From NCBI RefSeq assembly GCF_025971945.1, contig NZ_JAPDHW010000001.1, positions 186,001-250,000 on the forward strand: a stretch of 64,000 bases of DNA, read 5' to 3'. The position numbers were made by a program, and so were the translations under genes. Below the pieces are notes generated by a model. The model saw only the letters and a program-made list of their open reading frames with translations, did not search any database and was not told where the DNA came from. Within the stretch, counting starts at the first letter, position 1. Every line of letters starts with the position of its first letter. This document shows positions 7,448-16,387 of the stretch, piece after piece. This stretch comes from Chryseobacterium kimseyorum. GTDB lineage: Bacteria > Bacteroidota > Bacteroidia > Flavobacteriales > Weeksellaceae.

Positions 7448-8524
7448 TTAATGATACTTCAGTTTCATTTCCGGTTTTATGTTCAAAAGTGTTTCATAAA
7501 TTAACTGAATTACATTTCCAACATCTTCTTTTGAAACCATTTCCACTGTTGTATGCATATATCTTAAAGGTAAAGAGATCAGTGCACTTGGTACACCTCC
7601 GTTTGAATGAGCAAAAGCATCAGTATCAGTTCCTGTCGCTCTGCTCGCTGCAGCTCTTTGGTAAGGAATTTCTTTATTTTTTGCGGTATCGATGATTAAT
7701 TCTCTGATGATATGATGTACACTCGGGGCAAAGAAAACCACTGGGCCATCACCGCATTTCTGGTCACCTTCTTTTTTCTTCTCGATCATTGGTGTTGTGG
7801 TATCATGTGTCACATCTGTTACGATAGCGATATTTGGTTTAATCGTATCTGCAATCATATCTGCACCATATAAGCCTACTTCTTCCTGAACGGAATTAGT
7901 AATGTAAAGACCAAAAGGAAGCTGTTTTTTATTTTCCTTTAAAAGTCTGGCAACTTCAGCAATCATAAATCCACCAATTCTGTTATCTAAAGCTCTACAG
8001 ACGAAGTAACGGTCGTTCATCTCGAAAAATTCATCTGGGTAAGTAATCATACATCCTACAAATATTCCCAGTTCTTCAACTTCCTGTTTGGTAGTTGCTC
8101 CGCAGTCGATAAAAATATTTTCAATTTTTGGAGTGGGTTCATTTTGATTTGCACTTCTGGTGTGAATCGCCGGCCAGCCAAATACGCCTTTTACAATTCC
8201 GTTTTCTCCGTGAATGTGAACAATTTTTGAAGGAGCAATTGTCTGATCTGAACCGCCATTTCTTATCACATAGATCAATCCGTCATCGGTAATATAATTT
8301 ACATACCATGAAATTTCATCTGCGTGAGCTTCAATTACCACTTTAAATTCTGCCTCAGGATTAATAATTCCATAGCAAGTTCCGTAATGATCAACCTCAA
8401 TTTTATCAACATACGGTGTGATGTAATTCATCCAAACTTCCTGACCTCTATGTTCATATCCTGTTGGTGATGAAGTATTTAAATATTTTTCTAAAAATTT
8501 CAATGATTTCTTCTCGAATTTCAT
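7448..8524 (-). CDS. M42 family metallo-aminopeptidase
   Basis: A cytoplasmic di-metal aminopeptidase of the tetrahedral M42 (PepA/TET/FrvX) family. It shows metal ligands in EAHADEISW near residue 67, FVCRALDNRIGG near 178 with the bridging Asp, the catalytic TNSVQEEVGLYGA near 213, and VTDVTHDTT near 236. A later histidine occurs in the GVPSALISLPLRYMHTTVE segment (near 320). The 358-residue length is typical and no signal peptide is seen. It is upstream of rpe on the same strand. The substrate is probably small peptides released by the proteasome or proteases. Confidence 0.92.
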   Translation of the reverse strand: MKFEKKSLKFLEKYLNTSSPTGYEHRGQEVWMNYITPYVDKIEVDHYGTCYGIINPEAEFKVVIEAHADEISWYVNYITDDGLIYVIRNGGSDQTIAPSKIVHIHGENGIVKGVFGWPAIHTRSANQNEPTPKIENIFIDCGATTKQEVEELGIFVGCMITYPDEFFEMNDRYFVCRALDNRIGGFMIAEVARLLKENKKQLPFGLYITNSVQEEVGLYGADMIADTIKPNIAIVTDVTHDTTTPMIEKKKEGDQKCGDGPVVFFAPSVHHIIRELIIDTAKNKEIPYQRAAASRATGTDTDAFAHSNGGVPSALISLPLRYMHTTVEMVSKEDVGNVIQLIYETLLNIKPEMKLKYH

Positions 8525-8576
8525 ATTTGAGGAATGATTTTTGTAGTTAAATTTCGTTGTAATACGTGTAAAAATA

Positions 8577-9284
8577 ATGAAATTTCACAAAATCACCTTT
8601 CTTTTTCTCTTCTTTTTTAGTGCTGCTTTTTTTAGTCAGCAGCGTGATTCTATTATTGCTAAACCATTAAATCAGTATCCACAGGAATTATTAAAAACCG
8701 ATGAATTTGGCAATCAATACTACTATGATGAAAGACAGAAAGCTAAAATCTACGAAATAAACGGAGAAACTGTAGTTGTGATGGATGAATTGGTTTTACT
8801 CAATAAGCCCAAGTTCAACAATCAGTTAGATAAAAATTATTATTTTTTCCTCAACAAAAAACTGTACCGTGTTTATCCTTTATTCTTAACAGCTCTTCAG
8901 CAATATAGAGATATTCAAAAGGAAATGACTGTCATGGATACAGCAGCAAAAAGAAAATACATTAAAGACAGACAGAACATGCTCGCTGACCAATATGAGA
9001 AACAGCTGAGAGATTTAACTACTACAGAAGGTCAGGTTTTTGCTAAATTAATGAACAGAGCTACAGGCAAAAATGTATTTGAGATTATTAAAGAAATGCG
9101 TGGAGGATGGAGTGCATTCTGGTGGAATGTAAAAGGCAAAATGGCAGATATTGATTTGAAAGACCGATATAATCCTTATAAAAACAGAACCGACGAGTTT
9201 TTAGAATCCTTGTTACAATCCAACTGGAATTCGGGTTATTTACAGCCTTATCCGGGAGCAAAAGATTTCAGAGCCTCTAAATAA
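8577..9284 (+). CDS. DUF4294 domain-containing secreted protein
   Basis: A 235-residue protein with a signal peptide (about residues 1-20, a Phe-rich hydrophobic core ending FFSQ). The conserved core runs from the VVVMDELVLLNKPKF segment through YFFLNKKLYRVYPLFLTALQQY to EIIKEMRGGWSAFWWNVKG, which I recognise as the DUF4294 pattern of Bacteroidota. Function is unknown; it is probably periplasmic. It is divergent from the M42 peptidase gene and convergent with the Nudix gene, with a shared bidirectional terminator between them. Confidence 0.8.
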   Translation: MKFHKITFLFLFFFSAAFFSQQRDSIIAKPLNQYPQELLKTDEFGNQYYYDERQKAKIYEINGETVVVMDELVLLNKPKFNNQLDKNYYFFLNKKLYRVYPLFLTALQQYRDIQKEMTVMDTAAKRKYIKDRQNMLADQYEKQLRDLTTTEGQVFAKLMNRATGKNVFEIIKEMRGGWSAFWWNVKGKMADIDLKDRYNPYKNRTDEFLESLLQSNWNSGYLQPYPGAKDFRASK

Positions 9285-9287
9285 TAT

Positions 9288-9320
9288 AAAATTCCTGTAA
9301 GTGATCTTACAGGAATTTTT
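9288..9320. terminator. Bidirectional terminator between DUF4294 and Nudix genes
   Basis: A long stem AAATTCCTGTAAG / CTTACAGGAATTT with loop TGAT, A-rich on the left and T-rich on the right. It overlaps the last codons of the minus-strand Nudix gene. Confidence 0.8.
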
Positions 9321-9723
9321 CTTTTAATTTTTCAAAAACAATTATGTCAACCGGAAGTGTAAAAGGATTAACTTCAGTATTTATCGGAAGCCACTCTGTT
9401 TTTTCGATACATGGATCAAGTATCAGAAAATCTTCTTCATTGGTAATTTTTACCAGATAATATATAGTAAGAAGTTGCTCATTTTCTCTGAATCTTGAAA
9501 CTAAGAAATCTTCCTGTGTATAAAGATGGTCTAAAACTTCAATCTTGACGTTGAGTTCTTCATCAAATTCACGGTGCAGACACTCTGTTAAACCTTCTCC
9601 AAATTCCAATCCTCCACCGGGAAATTTCAGCAAAGGCTGTCCGGCATATTCTTCAAAAAGCGTAAGAACTTTATTGTCTTTCACTGCACATGCATAGACC
9701 CTCACATTGATCTTGTCAATCAT
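9307..9723 (-). CDS. Nudix hydrolase
   Basis: A 138-residue single-domain Nudix pyrophosphohydrolase. The Nudix box is largely intact: GGGLEFGEGLTECLHREFDEEL, fitting G-x5-E-x7-RE-U-x-EE apart from an Asp before the final Glu pair. The specific substrate (a nucleotide or nucleotide sugar) cannot be deduced. It is convergent with the DUF4294 gene and tail-to-head with mnmD (122-bp gap). Confidence 0.85.
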   Translation of the reverse strand: MIDKINVRVYACAVKDNKVLTLFEEYAGQPLLKFPGGGLEFGEGLTECLHREFDEELNVKIEVLDHLYTQEDFLVSRFRENEQLLTIYYLVKITNEEDFLILDPCIEKTEWLPINTEVNPFTLPVDIIVFEKLKEKFL

Positions 9724-9845
9724 ATTAAATATTTTGTATAGCTAAAATAAGGAAAAATATTTAAGGTAAATATTGAAAGCTCAAAGATTACAATGATGTA
9801 GTATTTAATAGTAGAAAAATATCTTCTCACTTACACAATATCCGG

Positions 9846-10520
9846 TTATAATTTTACAGCGTTAATCATTTCTCTTTTTCCTGGTGGCCCCTGTTTCTTT
9901 TCAACTTTAAAATTAAGCTCCTGTAGAATTCTTCTTACACTGCCTTTAGAAGAGTAGGTTGTTAACAATCCGTTTACACTCATTTTGTCAGAAACCATTT
10001 CAAATAAAGGCTTTTCCCAAAGGTCAGGCTGCACTCTTGCGCCAAAACAGTCGAAGTACACAAGATTAATCTTCGGTAAATCAATGTTTTTCAATTCAAA
10101 AAAGTCACACTGAATCTTTTTTAAATTAAAACCTTTAATAATTTCTTCGGATTTTTCCCAGTCCACCTGATGAATTTTCTGATAAATATTTTTTAATTCT
10201 GGGTTATCAAAATGATCGAAGTAGGCTAAATTTTCGATTTCTGATTCATTTATCGGGTATTTCTCAAGTGTAAAATAGTTGATTGTATGATTTTTGTCAG
10301 TTTTTAAATATTCATTAATTGTCACCAAAACGTTTAAACCTGTTCCAAAACCGAGTTCTAAAATGTTAATTTCGTAATCATTTATTAAAATTAATCCATT
10401 TTTGATAAACACGTGTTCGGCTTCCTGAAGCGCTCCGTGGTGTGAATGGTAATTCTCATTTAACTCATTGATAAATAGCGTTTTACTACCATCATTTGTG
10501 GTTCTTATTTCTCTTTCCAA
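9846..10520 (-). CDS. mnmD: tRNA (5-methylaminomethyl-2-thiouridine)(34) methyltransferase MnmD
   Basis: The SAM-dependent methyltransferase completing mnm5s2U at the tRNA wobble position; in E. coli this is the N-terminal half of the MnmC fusion, here stand-alone. The SAM site is ILELGFGTGLNVL, with the family segment NYHSHHGALQEAEHVFI before it and LVYFDCFGARVQPDLW near 160, then the C-terminal TYSSKGSVRRILQELNFKVEKKQGPPGKREM. No ATG is available. The TTG at 10520 gives MEREIRTTNDGSKT, close to the family start. The TTG at 10535 lies inside a TAAATTTG promoter element (10540-10533). Confidence 0.9.
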   Translation of the reverse strand: MEREIRTTNDGSKTLFINELNENYHSHHGALQEAEHVFIKNGLILINDYEINILELGFGTGLNVLVTINEYLKTDKNHTINYFTLEKYPINESEIENLAYFDHFDNPELKNIYQKIHQVDWEKSEEIIKGFNLKKIQCDFFELKNIDLPKINLVYFDCFGARVQPDLWEKPLFEMVSDKMSVNGLLTTYSSKGSVRRILQELNFKVEKKQGPPGKREMINAVKL

Positions 10521-10571
10521 AGTATTTTTTTTCAAATTTAATGTAAAATTTTTATATTTGAAAAATTATGT

Positions 10572-10579
10572 TAAATTTG
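10572..10579 (+). promoter_or_regulatory. Predicted -7 promoter element of ilvE
   Basis: TAAATTTG, a perfect TAnnTTTG match 25 bases before the ilvE ATG. Another TATATTTG is at 10553-10560. The mnmD promoter element lies on the minus strand at 10533-10540. Confidence 0.5.
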
Positions 10580-10604
10580 TAGAACATCATAAAAATTTTA
10601 AGAA

Positions 10605-11678
10605 ATGATAATTCAAAAAACAGAAAACTCTAGAATTTCTACTTTCGATCCCAATAATTTTTCGTTTGGAAATACTTTCAGTGATCACATGATCATCTGT
10701 GAATATGAAGACGGTAAATGGGGCGATGTGAAATTGGTTCCTTATGGTCCTTTGTTGTTTACGCCTGCGATGATGGGTGTAAATTATGGACAGGCTTGTT
10801 TTGAAGGCATGAAAGCTTACAAAGACAACGATGGACAGGTTTTCCTTTTCAGGCCCGAAAAGAATTTTGAGCGTATCAATAAATCTGCAAAACGTCTGGC
10901 AATGCCGGAAGTTACTGAAGAAATATTTTTGGATGGTCTTAAAGCTTTAGTCAATATTGACAGAGAGTGGATTCCTCAGGGTGAGGGTACTTCTTTATAT
11001 ATCAGACCGCTAATTTTTGCTACAGAAGAAGCTTTGAAAGCGAGAGTTGCCAATAAATATATGTTTGCAATTGTGGCAACACCTGCAAAAATGTATTACA
11101 CAGAACCAGTATCAGTTAAAATTTCTGATCACTATTCAAGAGCGGCAAGTGGTGGAGTAGGTTCAGCAAAAGCAGCAGGAAACTACGCAGCTTCTTTCTA
11201 TCCGACTCAGTTGGCAATCGAAGAAGGGTATGATCAAATTATCTGGACAGACGATGCTACTCACGAATACTTCGAAGAAAGTGGAACAATGAATGTTTTC
11301 GTAAGAATTAATGACACGATTTATACACCACCGACTTCTGAAAAAATCTTAGACGGAGTGACAAGAGACAGTTTTATTCAGCTGGCTGAGAAAAGAGGTT
11401 TTGAAGTAAAAGTAGAACCTATTAAAGTGAAAGATGTGGTAGAAGCTCAGAAAAACGGAACATTAAAAGAAGTTTGGGGCGTAGGTACAGCGGTAGTTAC
11501 TACGGTTTTCCAAGCGCTAGGTTACAATGGTGAGAAATTGGAATTACCGAGACTTTCAGACGAAGAAAGCTTTGCAGTTACTCTGAAAAATGATTTGGTT
11601 AACTTACAGACTAACCATTCAGAAGATCCTTTCGGATGGAGAGTTTTGGTTGAAAAAGATGTTTTAGAAACAGCTTAA
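10605..11678 (+). CDS. ilvE: Branched-chain amino acid aminotransferase
   Basis: A PLP-dependent fold-type IV transaminase interconverting Leu/Ile/Val and their keto acids. It is a 357-residue class II-type enzyme, longer than the E. coli form. Visible features: YGQACFEGMKAY near 60, RPEKNFERINKSAKRLAMP, SLYIRPLIFA, VGSAKAAGNYAAS containing the PLP-binding Lys near 190-195, and FEESGTMNVFV with the catalytic Glu region. It is monocistronic, divergent from mnmD, and followed by a hairpin terminator. The assignment is firm. Confidence 0.95.
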   Translation: MIIQKTENSRISTFDPNNFSFGNTFSDHMIICEYEDGKWGDVKLVPYGPLLFTPAMMGVNYGQACFEGMKAYKDNDGQVFLFRPEKNFERINKSAKRLAMPEVTEEIFLDGLKALVNIDREWIPQGEGTSLYIRPLIFATEEALKARVANKYMFAIVATPAKMYYTEPVSVKISDHYSRAASGGVGSAKAAGNYAASFYPTQLAIEEGYDQIIWTDDATHEYFEESGTMNVFVRINDTIYTPPTSEKILDGVTRDSFIQLAEKRGFEVKVEPIKVKDVVEAQKNGTLKEVWGVGTAVVTTVFQALGYNGEKLELPRLSDEESFAVTLKNDLVNLQTNHSEDPFGWRVLVEKDVLETA

Positions 11679-11704
11679 TTTCAATTAAGTAAATAATATA
11701 CACG

Positions 11705-11729
11705 AAGCCAGGATTTTTCCTGGCTTTGT
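11705..11729 (+). terminator. Terminator of ilvE
   Basis: A stem AAGCCAGGA / TCCTGGCTT with a T-rich loop and a short weak T tail. Confidence 0.65.
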
Positions 11730-11762
11730 CTGTTTCCAATTGAAGTTTAAATTAACATTCAA

Positions 11763-11779
11763 CAGATCAAGTTGATCTG
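11763..11779. repeat. Small perfect palindrome CAGATCAA-G-TTGATCTG
   Basis: 8-bp arms around a single base, followed by a run of seven T about eight bases later, in the gap before gldI. It could be an operator or a second, weak terminator. A fragment resembling dispersed repeats (AAATCTGCGAGAG) follows near 11818-11834. Confidence 0.4.
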
Positions 11780-11908
11780 GAAGGTTTTTTTCAAACGTAT
11801 CGATCAAGAAAATCTATAAAATCTGCGAGAGAGCAAAATACAAGTTTAAAATTCTCAAACTTTATTTTAATAAATTCATCAAGTTTTGTTAATCATTCCC
11901 GAAATGCG

Positions 11909-11916
11909 TATTTTCG
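11909..11916 (+). promoter_or_regulatory. Predicted promoter of the gldI operon
   Basis: TATTTTCG (one mismatch to TAnnTTTG), with TTTG at 11885-11888 about 24 bases upstream, close to the -33/-7 spacing of Bacteroidota promoters. It lies upstream of the gldI ATG at 11928. Confidence 0.4.
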
Positions 11917-11927
11917 CAAAAGTTTTT

Positions 11928-12440
11928 ATGAAAAAATTACTTCTCATATCCGTACTGGGGCTCTTAAGCTGCAAAAGAACACAACCACAGGTGCATCCAC
12001 CTGTAGGCGGAGTATTAAGCAAGAGTGATCTCGATGTTTCAAGAAACCGCATGAAAAATCTGAATTCTTTAGAAAGACAGCAGATTCAGGATTGGGTGAA
12101 TAGTCAGGATATTAAATTTTATCCAACCCAGCTTAATTACTGGACGACGGTAGAAGGTTTTGACAAGAGACAGAGAAGACCTGATGATTCTCCAATCTCA
12201 TATTCATACGATCTGTACGATTTCGATCAGACTAAGATTTACGATAAATCTATCCAGAGAAATGATGCAAGATTCGGTCATTTTGATGAGCTGAAAGCGG
12301 TAGAAAATGCACTGAGATATATGAATGATGGAGAAGAAGTAACGCTTCTGGTGCCGTCATCACTGGCATACGGAACTTTCGGAGATGAGAATAAAATAGA
12401 TAACGATATTCCTTTAATTATAAAATTAAAAGTTCTATAA
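11928..12440 (+). CDS. gldI: GldI-like FKBP-type peptidyl-prolyl isomerase lipoprotein
   Basis: A 170-residue lipoprotein; the signal is MKKLLLISVLGLLSC with lipid-modified Cys15. The body has the FKBP fold ending LVPSSLAYGTFGDENKIDNDIPLIIKLKVL, matching the flap and C-terminal strand of FKBP enzymes. Length and architecture fit GldI, which in Flavobacterium johnsoniae is needed for gliding and T9SS function. The proline isomerase would act in the periplasm on exported proteins. The longer frame from 11886 starts inside the promoter and is rejected. It forms an operon with the next gene, one base apart. Whether this organism glides cannot be told. Confidence 0.75.
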   Translation: MKKLLLISVLGLLSCKRTQPQVHPPVGGVLSKSDLDVSRNRMKNLNSLERQQIQDWVNSQDIKFYPTQLNYWTTVEGFDKRQRRPDDSPISYSYDLYDFDQTKIYDKSIQRNDARFGHFDELKAVENALRYMNDGEEVTLLVPSSLAYGTFGDENKIDNDIPLIIKLKVL

Positions 12441-12441
12441 A

Positions 12442-13524
12442 ATGAAATTGTTTAACAAAAATATAATTCTGGCAGCAGCAAGTGTTTCGCTGCTAAGTTG
12501 TACACCAATTTATAAGAAAATGAACGTAGACAAAGAAACTTACGAAGGGCTTAAAGACGGACTTTACGCCAATCTACAAACTACTCAAGGTAACCTGATC
12601 GTGAAGTTTGAAGACAAAAAATCACCAGTGACTGTGGCTAACTTTGTTGGTCTTGCAGAAGGTAAAATTGATAACAAAGCAAAGGCGAAAGGTGTTCCTT
12701 TTTATGACGGAACAATCTTCCATAGAGTGATCAAAGATTTCATGATTCAGGGAGGAGATCCTCAGGGAACAGGAATGGGAGATCCAGGATATAAATTCGA
12801 GGACGAGAAAAACGACCTTAAACATACAGGAAAAGGTATCCTTTCTATGGCTAACTCAGGACCAAATACCAACGGTTCTCAGTTCTTCATCACTGAAGTA
12901 GCAACACCTTGGTTAGACGGTAGACATACGATCTTTGGTGAAGTTGTAAAAGGAGATGATGTAATCGACAAAATTGCTAATGTTGAAAAAGGTGCTCAGG
13001 ACAAACCAAAAACTGATATCGTACTTGAAAAAGTAAGCATTTTCAGTAAAGGTGACGAGTACAAAGGTTACGATGCTGCAAAAACTTTTAATGAAGGTAA
13101 ATCTAAAATTGCTGCCAACAACAAGGCTGTGGCCGAGAAAGCTGAAGCTGATGCAAAGAAAGCGATCGAAGATCTTAAAGCTGGAATGCAGGTAACTGAA
13201 TCTGGTCTTTACTACAAAATCACTAAGAAGACTGAAGGTAAAGCTCCTAAAGCTGGTGATAACATCTCTGTACATTATGCAGGGAAATTGACGAATGGAA
13301 CTGAGTTCGATTCTTCATTTAAAAGAGGTGAGCCTCTTGAGTTTCCTGTAGGAACAGGTAGAGTGATCAAAGGATGGGACGAAGGAATTCTTTTGTTAAA
13401 AGAAGGTGAAACTGCTACCCTGTTGATTCCACCGGCTATGGCTTACGGAGAAAGAGGTGCAGGAGGAGTAATTCCGCCAAACGCTTGGTTGATTTTCGAT
13501 GTGGAATTGGTAAAAGTTCCTTAA
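12442..13524 (+). CDS. Cyclophilin-FKBP fusion peptidyl-prolyl isomerase lipoprotein
   Basis: A 360-residue lipoprotein (signal ending SLLSC, Cys20) carrying two unrelated prolyl isomerase folds in one chain. Residues 35-190 are a cyclophilin (FHRVIKDFMIQGGDPQGTG, then NTNGSQFFITEVATPWLDG). Residues 255-360 are an FKBP (NISVHYAGKLTNGTEFDSS, VIKGWDEGILLLKEGE, AYGERGAGGVIPPNAWLIF). A Lys/Ala-rich helical linker near 210-245 joins them. It starts one base after the gldI stop, so it is translationally linked. The likely role is folding of exported outer-membrane or secreted proteins in the periplasm. Both active sites look complete. Confidence 0.93.
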   Translation: MKLFNKNIILAAASVSLLSCTPIYKKMNVDKETYEGLKDGLYANLQTTQGNLIVKFEDKKSPVTVANFVGLAEGKIDNKAKAKGVPFYDGTIFHRVIKDFMIQGGDPQGTGMGDPGYKFEDEKNDLKHTGKGILSMANSGPNTNGSQFFITEVATPWLDGRHTIFGEVVKGDDVIDKIANVEKGAQDKPKTDIVLEKVSIFSKGDEYKGYDAAKTFNEGKSKIAANNKAVAEKAEADAKKAIEDLKAGMQVTESGLYYKITKKTEGKAPKAGDNISVHYAGKLTNGTEFDSSFKRGEPLEFPVGTGRVIKGWDEGILLLKEGETATLLIPPAMAYGERGAGGVIPPNAWLIFDVELVKVP

Positions 13525-13545
13525 TCGAATCTAATATAAAGAATG

Positions 13546-13571
13546 AAAGCCGTCTCTTATGAGACGGCTTT
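13546..13571 (+). terminator. Terminator of the gldI-isomerase operon
   Basis: AAGCCGTCTC-TTAT-GAGACGGCTT followed by six T. Confidence 0.85.
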
Positions 13572-13754
13572 TTTATTGAAAAATTTTAGCATAACAATCA
13601 TATTATGTTATCAACTCCCAAGAAGTTCAGTTCCGATATTTAATTTATACTTCAAATCATTTTTAAATACCAATTGTATATATTTAATCATTAATTACAG
13701 CATCGGATTAATTTCCTTTGCCCTGAGAACAAATTTTTTGTAGTTGATGAACAC

Positions 13755-13783
13755 AAAAAAAGCGTTCCTGAGAACGCTTTTTC
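13755..13783. terminator. Bidirectional terminator after the ABC transporter gene
   Basis: AGCGTTC-CTGA-GAACGCT with an A run before and a T run after, so it works on both strands. On the minus strand it ends the ABC transporter mRNA. The roughly 170 bases between this and the previous terminator hold nothing recognisable. Confidence 0.8.
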
Positions 13784-13812
13784 ACTTTAATAATATTCAA
13801 TTTGAATGAGAT

Positions 13813-15615
13813 TTAAGGAGCCGGTGTAACTATTTTTCTTTCTCCGATCTGTTGTCTCCACATCGCATAGTACAATCCTTTTAAATCTAAAAGATTCTCG
13901 TGCGAACCCGTCTCAATCACTTTACCACGCTCGAGAACATAAATTCTATCTGCGTGCATAATGGTACTCAGTCTGTGAGCAATCAATACAGTGATCTGTT
14001 CTTTTTCTTCTGAAATTTCTTTAATCGTTGAAGTAATTTCCTCTTCTGTAATACTGTCTAAAGCGGATGTCGCTTCATCAAAAATCAACAGATTTGGTTT
14101 TCTCAGTAAAGCTCTGGCAATGGCGATTCTCTGTTTTTCACCACCGCTCAGTTTTAATCCGCCCTCGCCAATCACGGTATCAATTCCGTTTTCTGCTCTT
14201 TCAATTAATGCAGTTGCGCTGGATTTTTTTAAAGCCAAATCAAGATCCTCACCGGTAGCATTAGGATTCACAAACAGCAGGTTTTCTTTTATGGTTCCAG
14301 CAAAAAGTTGAGTATCCTGCGTTACGAATCCAATCTGATTTCTCAGTTCATCAAAATCAAACTCTTTTCCGTTAATTCCATTATAAAAAATCGAACCTTC
14401 TTTCGGTCTGTATAATCCGACTAATAATTTTACCAACGTACTTTTTCCAGATCCACTTGGGCCGACAAAGGCAATAGTTTCTCCATTCTTTACTTCGAAG
14501 GAGATATTGTTTAAAGCTTTATAAGAAGCGCTCTGATGTTGAAAAGCTACATGATTAAACTCTAATTTCTCAACCGCGCCAATCTGTTTCGGAGTGTGAG
14601 GCTTTTCCTCAACCTGTTTCTGCATGAGGGTATCAAAATTATGCAGTGACGCTTCCGCTTCACGATATGAGATGATGATGTTTCCTATTTCCTGCATTGG
14701 TCCGAAAATAAAGAATCCATAGAACATTAATGATAAGTACTGTCCCGGAGTAACGATATTTCTGAAAATTAAATACAGTAGAGTAAGTGTAATCAATTGC
14801 TGAAGAAAATTCACCATCGTTCCCTGAATAAAACTTAAAGAACGGATGCTCTTCACCTTTTTAAGTTCCAGTCCTAGGATTTTGTACGTATTGTTGTTCA
14901 GACGTTTCACTTCCTGTTTTGTTAAGCCCAAACTTTTTACAATCTCAATATTACGCAGACTTTCGGTGGTACTTCCTGCTAAGCCTGTAGTTTCGGTAAC
15001 AATTGTTTTCTGGATATTTTTTATTCTTTTACTCAATAAATTCGTGATAAATGCAATCAGGAAAATTCCTACAACATAAACCGGCATAATCGACCAGTGC
15101 AGGCGAATGGCATACACCGAAACGAAGATAATGCTCACCAAAATTCCGAAAAATATATTGATAAAATTGGTGATGAATTTCACAGAATCTTCTCTTACTT
15201 TCGTTAAAACAGAAAGCGTTTCGCCACTTCGCTGATCTTCAAATTCCTGGTAAGGCAACGCCATCGAATGTTGAAGACCATCCGTGAAAATATTGGCTCC
15301 GAATTTTTGTGTGATTACACTCACCACATAATCCTGAAAAGCCTTTGCAATTCTGCTGATCATCGCTGTTCCGATTAACAAACCAAGAAAATAAAATGCA
15401 CCATGATACAGATCAGTGCCATAAAAAAACTGATTCAAGTTTCTGGGTAACAATTTATTTTTATCAAAAAAATTAGGATGAGTTACCAGTTGATCCAGAA
15501 TATTCCCGGTAATTGCCGGTGCAAATAAAGAAAATACCTGATTGATGGTTGCCAATACCAATGACAAAATCATCAACCATTTATGAGGTTTTAAATAACG
15601 TAATAATGTTTTCAT
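13813..15615 (-). CDS. ABC transporter, fused permease and ATPase (exporter type)
   Basis: A 600-residue half-transporter working as a dimer in the inner membrane. The N-terminal about 320 residues contain six predicted membrane helices. The C-terminal ATPase has Walker A GPSGSGKSTLVKLL, Q-loop VTQDTQLF, the signature LSGGEKQRIAIARALL, Walker B LLIFDEATSALD and the H-loop IAHRLST. The family includes multidrug and lipid exporters such as MsbA, but the substrate is not predictable. The start MKTLLRYLKPHKW at 15615 is chosen because the alternative ATG at 15636 lies inside the promoter element. A lone gene, divergent from the next. Confidence 0.93.
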   Translation of the reverse strand: MKTLLRYLKPHKWLMILSLVLATINQVFSLFAPAITGNILDQLVTHPNFFDKNKLLPRNLNQFFYGTDLYHGAFYFLGLLIGTAMISRIAKAFQDYVVSVITQKFGANIFTDGLQHSMALPYQEFEDQRSGETLSVLTKVREDSVKFITNFINIFFGILVSIIFVSVYAIRLHWSIMPVYVVGIFLIAFITNLLSKRIKNIQKTIVTETTGLAGSTTESLRNIEIVKSLGLTKQEVKRLNNNTYKILGLELKKVKSIRSLSFIQGTMVNFLQQLITLTLLYLIFRNIVTPGQYLSLMFYGFFIFGPMQEIGNIIISYREAEASLHNFDTLMQKQVEEKPHTPKQIGAVEKLEFNHVAFQHQSASYKALNNISFEVKNGETIAFVGPSGSGKSTLVKLLVGLYRPKEGSIFYNGINGKEFDFDELRNQIGFVTQDTQLFAGTIKENLLFVNPNATGEDLDLALKKSSATALIERAENGIDTVIGEGGLKLSGGEKQRIAIARALLRKPNLLIFDEATSALDSITEEEITSTIKEISEEKEQITVLIAHRLSTIMHADRIYVLERGKVIETGSHENLLDLKGLYYAMWRQQIGERKIVTPAP

Positions 15616-15633
15616 TCTTAAAATAACTGCCTG

Positions 15634-15641
15634 CAAAATTA
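15634..15641 (-). promoter_or_regulatory. Predicted -7 promoter element of the ABC transporter gene
   Basis: TAATTTTG on the minus strand (CAAAATTA on the plus strand), 19 bases before the chosen start. Confidence 0.5.
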
Positions 15642-15761
15642 CTGATATAAATCGGATAGAGAACCGTATAAATATAGATTTAGAGCATAAGAATTATGAG
15701 AATTTAAGGCGGAAAATTACATATATTTGAACACCGAATTTTTAAATCACATTGACAAAAC

Positions 15762-16343
15762 ATGATGAATAAAACCAGATTAATCGCAATACTACTCACT
15801 ATATTTTCATCCATTGTTTTTGGTCAAACCAAAGGTAACCAAGACGAACAGGCAATCAGAAAGTCTGTAGTTTATTTTGCCAATACGATTAAGTACAAAA
15901 AATTAGATCAGACCATCAGCTGTATTTACCCTAAATTCTTCACTGTGGTTCCCAAAGATCAGGTCACGCAACTGCTGAACATGACCTATAACAATCCCTT
16001 TGTAAAAATAGATGTGCAGGATATGAAGTTTGCTTCAGTCGGAAAACCGGATTTGGTTGACGGTGAATATTTTTCTCTGACCAGTTATTATTTAAAACTG
16101 AAAGCAGACGTCAGCTCAATGAATGAGGATATGAAAAAAAAAATTGGTGAGATGTTGATTGCAAAATATGGTAAAGGGAATGCGGCTTATAATGCGAAAG
16201 AAGGTTCTTATCTCATTAATGCTCCCATGAAAGCTGTTGTGGTTTCAAAAGACAGAAAATCATGGAAGCTTGTACTTGCCGAAAAAGAATACAAATCTCA
16301 GCTGACGAAGATTCTGCCAAAAAAGATTTTGGATAAGATATAA
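15762..16343 (+). CDS. Secreted protein of unknown function
   Basis: A 193-residue protein with a clear signal peptide (residues 1-21, ending SIVFGQ). The mature part is mixed alpha/beta and Lys-rich, with segments such as VVYFANTIKYKKLDQTISCI and VVVSKDRKSWKLVLAEKEYK. The layout suggests a small SnoaL/cystatin-like fold: an N-terminal helix over a pocket and a strand-rich C-terminus that would hold a mature periplasmic domain. I do not recognise the family. The secreted protein at 29936-30394 has a loosely similar plan. A second ATG immediately follows the first. It has its own terminator. Confidence 0.75.
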   Translation: MMNKTRLIAILLTIFSSIVFGQTKGNQDEQAIRKSVVYFANTIKYKKLDQTISCIYPKFFTVVPKDQVTQLLNMTYNNPFVKIDVQDMKFASVGKPDLVDGEYFSLTSYYLKLKADVSSMNEDMKKKIGEMLIAKYGKGNAAYNAKEGSYLINAPMKAVVVSKDRKSWKLVLAEKEYKSQLTKILPKKILDKI

Positions 16344-16348
16344 ATTTA

Positions 16349-16379
16349 AAAAAGCGATTCGTAAGAGTCGCTTTTTAAG
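16349..16379 (+). terminator. Terminator after the secreted protein gene
   Basis: GCGATTC-GTAA-GAGTCGC (one T:G pair) flanked by an A run and a T run, so possibly bidirectional. It is convergent with higBA. Confidence 0.75.
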
Positions 16380-16387
16380 TAATATTT

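Noticed and set aside
13543-13743. 66-codon frame between terminators
   Set aside because: It begins inside the terminator hairpin of the gldI operon and is AT-driven.
13991-14311. 106-codon antisense frame in the ABC transporter gene
   Set aside because: Shadow of the strongly conserved ATPase domain on the other strand.
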